Part shown: in pieces, positions 1-7,432 of the stretch
Numbering within the stretch: position 1 is the stretch's first letter
Layout of the letters: each line of letters starts with the position of its first letter
Assembly (NCBI GenBank): GCA_027320785.1
Contig: DAHVKR010000003.1
Coordinates: forward strand, 1 to 15,548
Source of the DNA: Bdellovibrionales bacterium
GTDB taxonomy: Bacteria; Bdellovibrionota; Bdellovibrionia; Bdellovibrionales; Bdellovibrionaceae
Length of the DNA stretch: 15,548 nt
Reading direction: 5' to 3'
Notes under the pieces: model-generated
The model's input: only the letters and a program-made list of their open reading frames with translations
Databases searched by the model: none
Told to the model about the DNA's origin: nothing
Position numbers and translations under genes: made by a program

Positions 1-933
1 GCTGTGGCAATTGCTCTGCGCAACAGGTGGCGCCGTCAACATGCCGATGAAACGATCCGTGAAGAAATTATGCCGAATAATATTATTCTTATTGGTCCCA
101 CCGGTGTTGGAAAAACAGAGGTGGCGAAACAATTAGCAGAACAGCTGGGAGTTCCCTTTGTTCGATTCGATATGGGCGAGTATATGGAAAAGCATTCGGT
201 TGCGCGACTGATCGGAGCGCCTCCGGGATATGTGGGTCACGAAGCGGGCGGACTTCTCACCGAGACCATCTCACAAAAACCTTTTTGCGTTCTTTTGCTG
301 GATGAAATTGAAAAAGCTCACCCCGATATCTCACAAGCTCTTCTCCAAGTGATGGATGCAGCTCGTATGACCGATGGCCAGGGACGCGTTGCTGACTTTA
401 AAAATGTTATTTTGATTATGACCACCAATGCCGGGGCCGAGGCTGTTTCCAAAGGAACCATTGGTCTCGTAGACTCACCAAGGGCAGCTCTTTCTATCGA
501 AGCTATTAAAAGATCCTTTAGTCCTGAGTTTTTAAATCGTCTCGATGCCATTGTTGGTTTCAATGACCTTAGTCAGGATATTATTTTACGAGTGGCCCAA
601 AAAGCCATTGATGAGTTGAAAATGTCTCTAATCACTCAAAATGTCGAATTACAAATCACGCCAGTTGCCCTCGAAAAATTAGCAAAGATCGGCTACGATA
701 AGGCTTATGGGGCCCGTCCTATGCAGCGGGCCGTTAATGAGCATATTAAAAAACCTCTTAGTGACGAGCTTCTTTTTGGAAAGCTCTCGCAAGGAGGTAT
801 CGTTGTTGTGGATGAAAACCCTGCGGGTGGTTTTAAATTTGAGTTTAAAAGTCTTGGCACCTCGAGTGGTTCCAAATTGGGTACGAAAAGCCCCAAAAAT
901 AACTCTAAGAAAAAAGAACCTCAGACAACCTAA
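1..933 (+). CDS. clpA: ClpA-like AAA+ unfoldase, 5'-truncated, with HslU-like N-terminal segment
   Basis: The frame is open at base 1, so the gene starts outside the window; the GTG at base 4 is not a credible start. Numbering from that codon, Walker A GPTGVGKT is at 31-38, the pore loop GYVG at 75-78, Walker B with D100-E101, an arginine-finger-type segment FSPEFLNRLD, and a C-terminal small domain with GARPMQR. The tripeptide IGL at 153-155 matches the loop by which ClpA docks on ClpP, so the body is the second ATPase ring of ClpA, the unfoldase of the ClpAP protease. The first ~30 residues (AVAIALRNRWRRQ, then IREEIMPNNIILIGPTG) instead match HslU, where this block precedes Walker A; ClpA normally has a different sequence there. 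The join lies in the conserved Walker A codons, near bases 91-120. The C-terminal tail is Ser/Lys-rich. This may be a misassembly or a real hybrid. Confidence 0.85.
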   Translation, partial: AVAIALRNRWRRQHADETIREEIMPNNIILIGPTGVGKTEVAKQLAEQLGVPFVRFDMGEYMEKHSVARLIGAPPGYVGHEAGGLLTETISQKPFCVLLLDEIEKAHPDISQALLQVMDAARMTDGQGRVADFKNVILIMTTNAGAEAVSKGTIGLVDSPRAALSIEAIKRSFSPEFLNRLDAIVGFNDLSQDIILRVAQKAIDELKMSLITQNVELQITPVALEKLAKIGYDKAYGARPMQRAVNEHIKKPLSDELLFGKLSQGGIVVVDENPAGGFKFEFKSLGTSSGSKLGTKSPKNNSKKKEPQTT

Positions 934-962
934 AGTTATTTGATTATAAAATTCAATTCTGT

Positions 963-1000
963 CCTCTTGTCGAATTCGCCTTAGCGCGGTTGACAAGGGG
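963..1000. promoter_or_regulatory. Inverted repeat overlapping the htpX -35 box
   Basis: CCTCTTGTC (963-971) pairs with GACAAGGGG (992-1000): nine pairs, one a G-T wobble, around a 20-base loop. The right arm covers most of the TTGACA at 990-995. No T-tract follows, so it is a poor terminator. It could be an operator or a leftover terminator stem of the upstream gene. It does not match the CIRCE heat-shock operator. Confidence 0.3.
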
Positions 1001-1019
1001 TTCACACGTCCCATGTTTA
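990..1019 (+). promoter_or_regulatory. Candidate sigma70-type promoter for htpX
   Basis: A perfect -35 TTGACA lies at 990-995, followed after 18 bases by TGTTTA (1014-1019) as a weak -10. It sits about 50 bases before the htpX start in the only sizeable gap upstream. The -35 is convincing; the -10 is not. Confidence 0.4.
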
Positions 1020-1054
1020 TGTGTAGTCTATTTTTATCCCATAAGGGATTTTGT

Positions 1055-1060
1055 GGAGGA
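1055..1060 (+). promoter_or_regulatory. Ribosome binding site of htpX
   Basis: GGAGGA lies seven bases before the ATG at 1068. It fixes the start there rather than at the in-frame TTG at 990, which would add 26 residues unlike the family and would overlap the promoter. Confidence 0.8.
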
Positions 1061-1067
1061 TTTGTCT

Positions 1068-1958
1068 ATGACATGGCTCAAACGTATCGGACTCTTTTTA
1101 TTCGTGAACTTCCTTGTCATGCTCACCGTGAGCATTGTTTGGAATCTGATTGGTTACTATTTTCATATTACGGGCTTCACGGCCTACATTATCGTCTTTT
1201 CAGGTGTCGCTGGTTTTGGTGGCGCTCTTTTTTCTCTTTGGACCAGCAAGTGGATGGTCAAAATGCTCTACGGAGTTCAAATCGTAGACCCCAACACACC
1301 TGACCCTCGCCTCCGAACAGTTGTTGAAAAAGTTCACAGTCTTGCGCGCGCAGCTCGTTTACCTAAAATGCCAGATGTCGGCGTTTACGATTCTCCTGAC
1401 GTGAATGCTTTTGCTACGGGCCCCTCAAAAAAGAACTCACTGGTCGCCGTTTCTTCAGGCCTCTTGTATAATATGAATGATAAAGAGCTCGAGGGTGTTT
1501 TAGGACACGAGATCACTCATATTTCCAATGGAGATATGGTGACCATGACTTTGATTCAAGGGATTATGAATACCTTTGCTTTGATCTTCTCTCGTTTATT
1601 GGCCAATGTGATTGCCAACTCTGTTGAGGAAAGATCCCGCACCATGGTTTATTTTATTGTCACAATCCTGGGAGACATTCTTTTCACTCTCCTCGGATCC
1701 ATTGTGGTGGCTTATTTTTCTCGCATACGAGAGTTTCGTGCCGACAAAGGAGGCGCTCAGCTTGCCTCGCGTGAAAATATGATTGCAGCCCTGCATAAAC
1801 TACAAGCTGTTTATGATCGTATTCCGCCAGAAGCCGACCGAAAAGACTCTGTCGCCACTCTTAAGATTTCTCATCATAACAAAGGTGGAATCGCCAGCCT
1901 TTTCATGACTCATCCTTCTTTACAGGATCGTATCCAAGCCCTCGAAAGAGGCCGATGA
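1068..1958 (+). CDS. htpX: HtpX membrane zinc metalloprotease (family M48)
   Basis: The protein has 296 residues, close to the usual ~293 of HtpX. It is an inner-membrane protease that, with FtsH, degrades misfolded membrane proteins, with the active site facing the cytoplasm. Two N-terminal membrane segments (about 5-30 and 35-58) come first. The zinc motif HEITH is at 147-151 (H147 and H151 bind zinc, E148 is catalytic), followed by the HtpX-typical NGDMVTMTLIQG. A second hydrophobic pair lies near 165-220, and the third zinc ligand is E222 in SRIREFRAD. The C-terminal SLFMTHPSLQDRI is also family-typical. The start is set by GGAGGA seven bases upstream. The stop overlaps the next gene's start (ATGA, 1955-1958), so the transglycosylase is probably translationally coupled. 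HtpX is often envelope- or heat-stress regulated; here only a candidate promoter is visible. Confidence 0.95.
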   Translation: MTWLKRIGLFLFVNFLVMLTVSIVWNLIGYYFHITGFTAYIIVFSGVAGFGGALFSLWTSKWMVKMLYGVQIVDPNTPDPRLRTVVEKVHSLARAARLPKMPDVGVYDSPDVNAFATGPSKKNSLVAVSSGLLYNMNDKELEGVLGHEITHISNGDMVTMTLIQGIMNTFALIFSRLLANVIANSVEERSRTMVYFIVTILGDILFTLLGSIVVAYFSRIREFRADKGGAQLASRENMIAALHKLQAVYDRIPPEADRKDSVATLKISHHNKGGIASLFMTHPSLQDRIQALERGR

Positions 1959-3742
1959 GATTTGCTTCGGCTTTTTTAATTCTTTTGATGGCTTTTGATT
2001 TCACTTACGCAAAAGCCCCTACTTCCGCTCCTCCCACACCCGAATCCAAACCTGAATGGGTTCGGGAATGGAAGGAAATCAAAATTCTTTCGACTCGTAA
2101 TCGAATGAAGGCCTGTGATCGTCTTGAAAAACTGAGCTGGGCTTCAGCGTTTCCCTTCCCCAATATTATTCAGGAAAAAAAGGAAGATTATTGCCGACAG
2201 CCCCCCCCCGTAACCCATGATTTTTATGGACTGATGAAACTGGCGCAGTTTTACCGCCATGACTTTAATCTCAAAAGCGCTCAAAAGTACCTCAGCCGAG
2301 CGGCACGAAAAGCCAAAACAAAGAGACAAAAAATAAGTTACTGGAAAGAACAACAGAGACTTGATCATAGCCAGCAAAACAAACAAAAAAGACTTCGAGC
2401 GGCCCTCAAACTTAAAAATCTAGATCCAGATAAATACTTGGTCGACTATGCTCGCATGCTATGGACTTATGATCAGCGAGGCAAAGCCATCTCCACCTTA
2501 AAACGAGCCAAAAAAATTTTTAAAAAATCAACTTCCTTGCAAGAAGTTTATTTTGTTCTGGGCCGCATCGAGGAAGAAAAAAAACAACCCACCAAAGCCC
2601 TTTACTATTACGACTTAGCACTTAAGCAACCCACTGACTCCACAGATGTTTTAACAAAGGTTTTAGCCTTTGCTGCATGGGTTAACTACTCCCTTGGTGA
2701 GTATCAGCTCTCTGATAATTACTGGCAAAAACTCTATGAAAAATCACCCGAGCAGTTCACAAAATCTCGAGCTCTTTACTGGAGATCTGTTTGCCAGAAG
2801 GCACTTAAACAAAACGATGCGGCCAACCAGAGTCTTCAAAAAATTATTGATGACGATCCAACAAGTTACTACGCCATTTTGGCCTATCGCGATTTAAAAA
2901 AACCTCTTACACCTATAAAACCTTTTGATGAAGACCCTCAAGCCGTTGATAAAATGAAGTTCTTTGATGAAACAGAGAAAGAGCTTCTCACTTGGCTGAG
3001 CGCCTTAGACGAGAAGGAAATGGCTGAAACTCTTCTTCTTTATCGCTGGGATGAAGCATTAAAAGCCCCCTCTTCCCAGCAAACAGCCTACTTTCAATTT
3101 TTTTGGAAACTGGGACTCACGAACGCTTTGATTCGCGCTCTTTATCAACTAGATGACAAAACCCGCCTCGAGCTAACCGAGAAATACCAAGCTGCTCTTT
3201 TTCCTTATCATTATGAAAAAGAAATTACTCAGGCGGCAGAGGAAGAAAAGATCGACCCCTACTTTGTCATGGCCCTGATTCGACAAGAGTCAGCCTTTAA
3301 CCCTGAGGCCCGAAGCCCTACGGATGCTCTCGGCTTGATGCAAGTTATGCCCTCTCTTGCCCATAAGATCGCCAAAAAGAAAAAAGTGAATTTTAAGAAA
3401 TCTAGTGAGCTTTTTAACCCTTCCATTAATTTAAAGATTGGGACTCGTGAGCTTCGCAATCGATTAGAGGATTTCAATGAAAGCGAACTCCTCGCCGCGG
3501 CTTCGTACAATGCAGGCCTTAATGTTGTTAAAAGTTGGCTCAAACTTCGCTACAAAGATAATCCTGTCGAATTTATCGAAGTGATTCCTTACGAAGAAAC
3601 AAGAAGTTATGTGCGTTTAATTATTCGAAATAAGATCTTTTACCAACGGCTCTTCTCGAAAAACTCTTTCCTCTTTCCAGAGGATACTTTAAGCGAAGGG
3701 TGGATGCCTCCTAAGTCTTCTAAAAAAAGAGCTCATCGGTAA
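1955..3742 (+). CDS. slt: Slt-type soluble lytic murein transglycosylase
   Basis: The 595-residue precursor starts with a signal peptide (hydrophobic 4-19, likely cut after TYA at residue 19). Residues ~30-410 are a long alpha-helical region with TPR-like pairs, like the superhelical ring of Slt70 (E. coli mature form ~618). The C-terminal ~150 residues are the lysozyme-like SLT domain: IRQESAFNPEA with catalytic glutamate E445, then DALGLMQVMP, and AAASYNAGLNVVKSW. Such enzymes cleave the MurNAc-GlcNAc bond of peptidoglycan in the periplasm, leaving a 1,6-anhydro end. The gene overlaps htpX by four bases (ATGA), which suggests one transcript. It carries a run of nine C at 2201-2209 coding for Pro-Pro-Pro, a possible slippage site. 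The C-terminus is Lys/Arg-rich. The family is clear; the exact subfamily (Slt70 versus a Bdellovibrio-type variant) is not. Confidence 0.92.
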   Translation: MRFASAFLILLMAFDFTYAKAPTSAPPTPESKPEWVREWKEIKILSTRNRMKACDRLEKLSWASAFPFPNIIQEKKEDYCRQPPPVTHDFYGLMKLAQFYRHDFNLKSAQKYLSRAARKAKTKRQKISYWKEQQRLDHSQQNKQKRLRAALKLKNLDPDKYLVDYARMLWTYDQRGKAISTLKRAKKIFKKSTSLQEVYFVLGRIEEEKKQPTKALYYYDLALKQPTDSTDVLTKVLAFAAWVNYSLGEYQLSDNYWQKLYEKSPEQFTKSRALYWRSVCQKALKQNDAANQSLQKIIDDDPTSYYAILAYRDLKKPLTPIKPFDEDPQAVDKMKFFDETEKELLTWLSALDEKEMAETLLLYRWDEALKAPSSQQTAYFQFFWKLGLTNALIRALYQLDDKTRLELTEKYQAALFPYHYEKEITQAAEEEKIDPYFVMALIRQESAFNPEARSPTDALGLMQVMPSLAHKIAKKKKVNFKKSSELFNPSINLKIGTRELRNRLEDFNESELLAAASYNAGLNVVKSWLKLRYKDNPVEFIEVIPYEETRSYVRLIIRNKIFYQRLFSKNSFLFPEDTLSEGWMPPKSSKKRAHR

Positions 3743-3744
3743 AG

Positions 3745-3763
3745 CTGTCTCAAACTAAGACAG
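3745..3763. other. Small hairpin after the transglycosylase gene
   Basis: CTGTCT (3745-3750) and AGACAG (3758-3763) form a perfect six-pair stem with a seven-base loop, right after the stop codon. It is followed by A6 rather than T's, so it is not a standard plus-strand terminator. It may protect the 3' end of the htpX-slt transcript. Confidence 0.3.
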
Positions 3764-3809
3764 AAAAAATCAACTCAGGTTCCTTCTTTTAAATTCCGAA
3801 AAGACCCAC

Positions 3810-5189
3810 ATGAAGTCTTGGGTTTTTCCATTGAGCTTGGCTGGTTTTTTTCTCCTCTTTATTGGAAGTCTGACTCTGTTTTACAAGTTCGATGACCGCC
3901 TTAGCAATGGAGCCTACAGAAGCGGAAGCTCCATCAAAAGCAAAAAATCTGGAATTTTAGATAATCGAAGCCTTGAAGACTCCGTCATTACATCTAAAGT
4001 GAATAAAGTAAAAGATGAGCCCAGCGCTCTCTTTAATGACCCTGCCATTAATCAAGCATGGGGGCTTAAGAAAGCCGATGCCGCGCGAGCATGGGCTGTC
4101 ACCAAAGGCAGTCGTCAAGTTGTCGTGGCCGTCATTGATACTGGGGTTGATATTCATCACGAAGATTTAAAAGATAATATTTGGACAAATCCTGGTGAGT
4201 CCGGAATAGACTCTAAAGGACGAAACAAAGCTACAAATGGCATCGACGATGATGGCAATGGTTTTATCGATGATGTTCATGGTTGGAATTTTGTGAGCAA
4301 CAATAATGATTTAACAGATCACCATGGGCACGGGACTCATATCGCGGGCATCATTGGTGCCGAAGCCAATAATGGAAAAGGGATCGTGGGAATTGCACCT
4401 GAGGTATCCATTATGGTTCTTAAGTATTTCGACCCACAAGTTCCCGGGGCTGATAATTTAAGAAATACAATCAAATGTATACATTACGCCATTGATCAGG
4501 GCGCACAGATTATCAACTACTCCGGTGGTGGTCTTGAGTATTCTCAAGCTGAACACGATGCTGTCGATGAAGCACGAAAAAAAGGAATTCTATTTGTAGC
4601 CGCCGCCGGTAATGAGCGATCTGACTCGGATAAAATTCCTTACTACCCTGCAGATTACGGTCTTGATAATATTATCTCTGTCACAGCCTTCAACCCATCT
4701 CAGGAAGTTCTTCCTTCCAGCAACTGGGGAACATCTTCCGTGGACATTGCAGCTCCTGGTCAAAATATTCTCTCGACACTTCCAGGTAACTCCTATGGTT
4801 TTATGACAGGAACCTCACAGGCCACAGCCTTTGTCTCAGGTGCGGCGGCTCTTGTGATGTCTCATAAAAGTGGCTTTAAATACGCAGATATTAAAAAGTA
4901 CATCCTCACAAATGGTGATGTTCTAGCTTCACTCAATGGAAAAACCAGAACCTCGCGTAAACTGAATCTTTACAGAGCCCTTACGATTCTAGATCAAGAC
5001 ATCACCGCTTCAGGCGTGAAGGCCGTAAATGATAGCAATGTTCGAGTTCTCAGCTCGGAGCAAAGTGGAAGTGATTCAAACCTTAATTCGACGGCATCGT
5101 TCGGAAAAAGTTTGCTCAACGCTCTTGAGAAGGAAAACCCTCAAGTTAAAGAGCGCGTGGGAAGCAAAAAGCCTGATTTAGAAGAGTAA
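3810..5189 (+). CDS. Membrane-anchored subtilisin-like serine protease (family S8)
   Basis: The protein has 459 residues. Residues 4-25 are one hydrophobic segment without a clear cleavage site, so it is probably anchored to the inner membrane with the protease in the periplasm, or secreted. The S8 triad is complete: D110 (AVIDTGVD), H174 (GHGTHIAG) and S336 (GTSQATAF), with oxyanion asparagine N268 (AAAGNE). Between D and H lies an acidic loop, GIDDDGNGFIDD, probably a calcium site. There is no recognisable I9-type propeptide: residues 26-75 are a short polar linker. The last ~75 residues are Ser/Asn/Lys-rich without visible domains. The start is chosen because it gives the N-terminal hydrophobic segment, although the ribosome site is poor. 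The gene follows slt by 67 bases and overlaps a convergent gene by 12. Substrates are unknown; a role in protein turnover or prey/host degradation is inference. Confidence 0.9.
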   Translation: MKSWVFPLSLAGFFLLFIGSLTLFYKFDDRLSNGAYRSGSSIKSKKSGILDNRSLEDSVITSKVNKVKDEPSALFNDPAINQAWGLKKADAARAWAVTKGSRQVVVAVIDTGVDIHHEDLKDNIWTNPGESGIDSKGRNKATNGIDDDGNGFIDDVHGWNFVSNNNDLTDHHGHGTHIAGIIGAEANNGKGIVGIAPEVSIMVLKYFDPQVPGADNLRNTIKCIHYAIDQGAQIINYSGGGLEYSQAEHDAVDEARKKGILFVAAAGNERSDSDKIPYYPADYGLDNIISVTAFNPSQEVLPSSNWGTSSVDIAAPGQNILSTLPGNSYGFMTGTSQATAFVSGAAALVMSHKSGFKYADIKKYILTNGDVLASLNGKTRTSRKLNLYRALTILDQDITASGVKAVNDSNVRVLSSEQSGSDSNLNSTASFGKSLLNALEKENPQVKERVGSKKPDLEE

Positions 5190-5816
5190 TTTAATTTGAT
5201 GTCGATAAATCCAAGAATCTAAAATAATGAGCAAGACTCCAGCCCCAATCATATTTCGATAACCTGGCAATACAGAACCCAATAGTATAAAAATAAGTGA
5301 AATCCCCAACAACACCCAAGGAACTTTCTCTTTCCAGAGAGAGTTCTTCTGACGTGAGGGCTCTAGAATGTTTTGTAGATCTGGGGGCAATTGATTCCAA
5401 TGCAAGTAGAGCGAAAGCTGTCGATACTTTTCTCGAGCTATCTCGAGAGAGTTTTTTTGCCGACAAAGAAGAATAAACTGTCTATGAAGATTTTCATCCT
5501 GAAGATCATCAAAAATACTTCGCCAAGCACGAGTTAACTGAGACTGTGTCGGCTCTCCTGGGATTTCATACAGAACTCTAAAAATTTGTTCTTCGGACCA
5601 TTTGAAAGCTTGAAAGTGGCGCGGAGACTCTTTCTGAACGAAGAATTGAGTCTGACATTGCTGACACTGGTAGACAAGCCCTTCCCGTGGGTCCAGAATA
5701 TTGTAGGACTTATGACAATGTGGACAAGAGACCAAATGACCCTCTAGGGTTTGATTTCTGGAAACTTCAACCCCATGATTTTGAGATAGGTGACTTGTGA
5801 CATTTTCGATATCCAT
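5178..5816 (-). CDS. Zinc-ribbon protein with two C-terminal membrane helices, unknown function
   Basis: I do not recognise this 212-residue protein. Residues 31-54 form a four-cysteine zinc ribbon, C31-P-H-C34 and C51-Q-Q-C54, similar in spacing to the MJ0042/zinc-ribbon domains at the N-termini of many deltaproteobacterial proteins. A helical polar region follows (about 70-160). Two hydrophobic segments at 167-183 and 187-204 end the protein, so the ribbon would face the cytoplasm. The start is the only methionine before the ribbon; no good Shine-Dalgarno sequence is visible. Its 3' end overlaps the convergent protease gene by 12 bases, and its start lies 14 bases from divergent lnt, so the two promoters must lie inside each other's coding sequence or lnt is expressed from elsewhere. 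Codon use resembles its neighbours. Confidence 0.75.
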   Translation of the reverse strand: MDIENVTSHLSQNHGVEVSRNQTLEGHLVSCPHCHKSYNILDPREGLVYQCQQCQTQFFVQKESPRHFQAFKWSEEQIFRVLYEIPGEPTQSQLTRAWRSIFDDLQDENLHRQFILLCRQKNSLEIAREKYRQLSLYLHWNQLPPDLQNILEPSRQKNSLWKEKVPWVLLGISLIFILLGSVLPGYRNMIGAGVLLIILDSWIYRHQIKLLF

Positions 5817-5830
5817 ACGCTAGGATTATT

Positions 5831-7432
5831 GTGACGAATTTTTTTAAACGACTCAAGCATTTTCAGCATTTCATTTTTCCACTTCTCAGTGGAGTTTTGA
5901 TCGGGACTTCCTATCCCCCCTTCCCCAGTTGGGCCGTAACCTTTTGTTGGATCCCACTTTGGTTCTCCATAGTGGACGAGGAAAATTTAAAATCTGTTTT
6001 CTGGAGAGGTTGGGTCACACAGTTTGTCCTCACTTTGATCGGGTTTCACTGGGTCGCCCACACGGCCCATGATTTTGGAGACCTGCCCTGGTCTGTCTCC
6101 ATCCTAGCACTTCTTCTTTTCGCGGCCCTTTTTCATCTCCATATCCCCCTGAGCCTGACCTTGGCGAAATGGATTGATAAAAAAACCCATGGTCTGGCTT
6201 CTGCCCCCACCTTCTTTTTACTTTGCGCTCTTTTGCAACTCTTGATTGAGCGTATTTGGCCTATGATTTTCCCTTGGCATTTGGGGTACAGCGCCCTCTA
6301 CTCCCATCTTGAAATTGATCAGATGGCCGAGTTCATTGGCTTTCAAGGTCTCTCGAGCCTTTTCTTTCTTCTGAATGCTCTTTTTGCTGCGGGTCTTTAC
6401 TACTCTCAAGAACAAAAAAAGAAGTCTATCGCATTGATTCTTTCAGGTTTTGCTCTTTTTCTGGCTCTCGATGTTACAGGAGCTCTCATTCACCCCTCAA
6501 CGGAATCAGATCGATCCGTTTCGGTCATGATTGTTCAAGCTAATATTGGTCAAATCGAAAAAATGGCAGCTGACCTGGGCAATAAAAATCTCAATTCCAA
6601 TAGTCCCCAACTCCAAGAGGCCATTCTTCAAAAATATATTCACCTCACCAACGAAGGCTTAGCCCTCTACCCCCAAACTCAGGTGATTGTTTGGCCTGAA
6701 ACAGCTATCCCTGATTTTTATGACCTTGAGTTCTTAACTCGACCTCGACAAATGCAGCTCCGTTCGCAAATAGCCAAATGGAAAAGAGCTGTCATTATGG
6801 GTGCTTACTCCAATGATTTCGGCACTCAAAATGTTTATAATGCCCTCTTTATTTTTAATGATAAGGGTGAGTTAGCAGCCCCCCCCTATCGCAAAACGCA
6901 CCTTCTCGCCTTCGGTGAGTACCTACCTCTTGGAGAAACTTTCCCCGTACTATATAAACTCCTGCCATTTGTTTCGAGCTTTGCTCGTGGAAAAGGACCT
7001 GAGGTTCAAAGCTTTCATGTAAATGGAGAAGAGTTTCGCGCAGCTCCTCAAATTTGCTATGAGAGCCTTGATGCTAATTTCGCGCGAAAGGCGGCCCTGC
7101 AAAGCCCTGATTTTCTTGTGAATATCACCAATGACTCTTGGTTTGGAACGACAACAGAGCCTTTTCAGCATGGAACTATGAGCTGGGCGCGAGCTATTGA
7201 AACCCGCCGACCTCTCATTCGATCCACTAATACCGGACAGTCCTCCATTGTTTTACCTGATGGAAAAGTCGTTCTCCAGTCTCCCCTTCAGCAGGAATGG
7301 TATGGAATGGCGAAAGTTCCTTTACTCCCGCCTCAGCCCACTTTTTATATGCTTTATGGGCATCTTGACTGGGTTATCTATCTCGTGTTCCTTTTAATTC
7401 TCGTAGGGAGACTTAAAACTAAACATGTCTGA
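5831..7432 (+). CDS. lnt: Apolipoprotein N-acyltransferase
   Basis: The product (533 residues; E. coli Lnt 512) adds the third acyl chain to the N-terminal cysteine of lipoproteins in the inner membrane, the last step of lipoprotein maturation. The N-terminal ~220 residues are strongly hydrophobic with several membrane helices. The periplasmic nitrilase-like domain shows the catalytic triad: E290 in VIVWPETAIPDF, K355 in YRKTHLLAFGEYLPLG and C409 in PQICYESLD. VNITNDSWFG and a final membrane helix (about 505-525) follow. The start is a GTG with AGGA five bases upstream. It overlaps mutS2 by eight bases, so the two are probably cotranscribed. Two lipobox proteins in this window (9925 and 12216) are likely substrates. 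An eight-C run at 6879-6886 lies just before the catalytic lysine. Confidence 0.95.
   Translation: MTNFFKRLKHFQHFIFPLLSGVLIGTSYPPFPSWAVTFCWIPLWFSIVDEENLKSVFWRGWVTQFVLTLIGFHWVAHTAHDFGDLPWSVSILALLLFAALFHLHIPLSLTLAKWIDKKTHGLASAPTFFLLCALLQLLIERIWPMIFPWHLGYSALYSHLEIDQMAEFIGFQGLSSLFFLLNALFAAGLYYSQEQKKKSIALILSGFALFLALDVTGALIHPSTESDRSVSVMIVQANIGQIEKMAADLGNKNLNSNSPQLQEAILQKYIHLTNEGLALYPQTQVIVWPETAIPDFYDLEFLTRPRQMQLRSQIAKWKRAVIMGAYSNDFGTQNVYNALFIFNDKGELAAPPYRKTHLLAFGEYLPLGETFPVLYKLLPFVSSFARGKGPEVQSFHVNGEEFRAAPQICYESLDANFARKAALQSPDFLVNITNDSWFGTTTEPFQHGTMSWARAIETRRPLIRSTNTGQSSIVLPDGKVVLQSPLQQEWYGMAKVPLLPPQPTFYMLYGHLDWVIYLVFLLILVGRLKTKHV

Noticed and set aside
679..1014. A 111-codon minus-strand open frame over the clpA end
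   Set aside because: It lies over a clear coding region, covers the htpX promoter, and its translation shows no domain.
990..1067. An N-terminal extension of HtpX from TTG 990
   Set aside because: The 26 extra residues do not resemble the family, overlap the promoter, and a good ribosome site serves ATG 1068.
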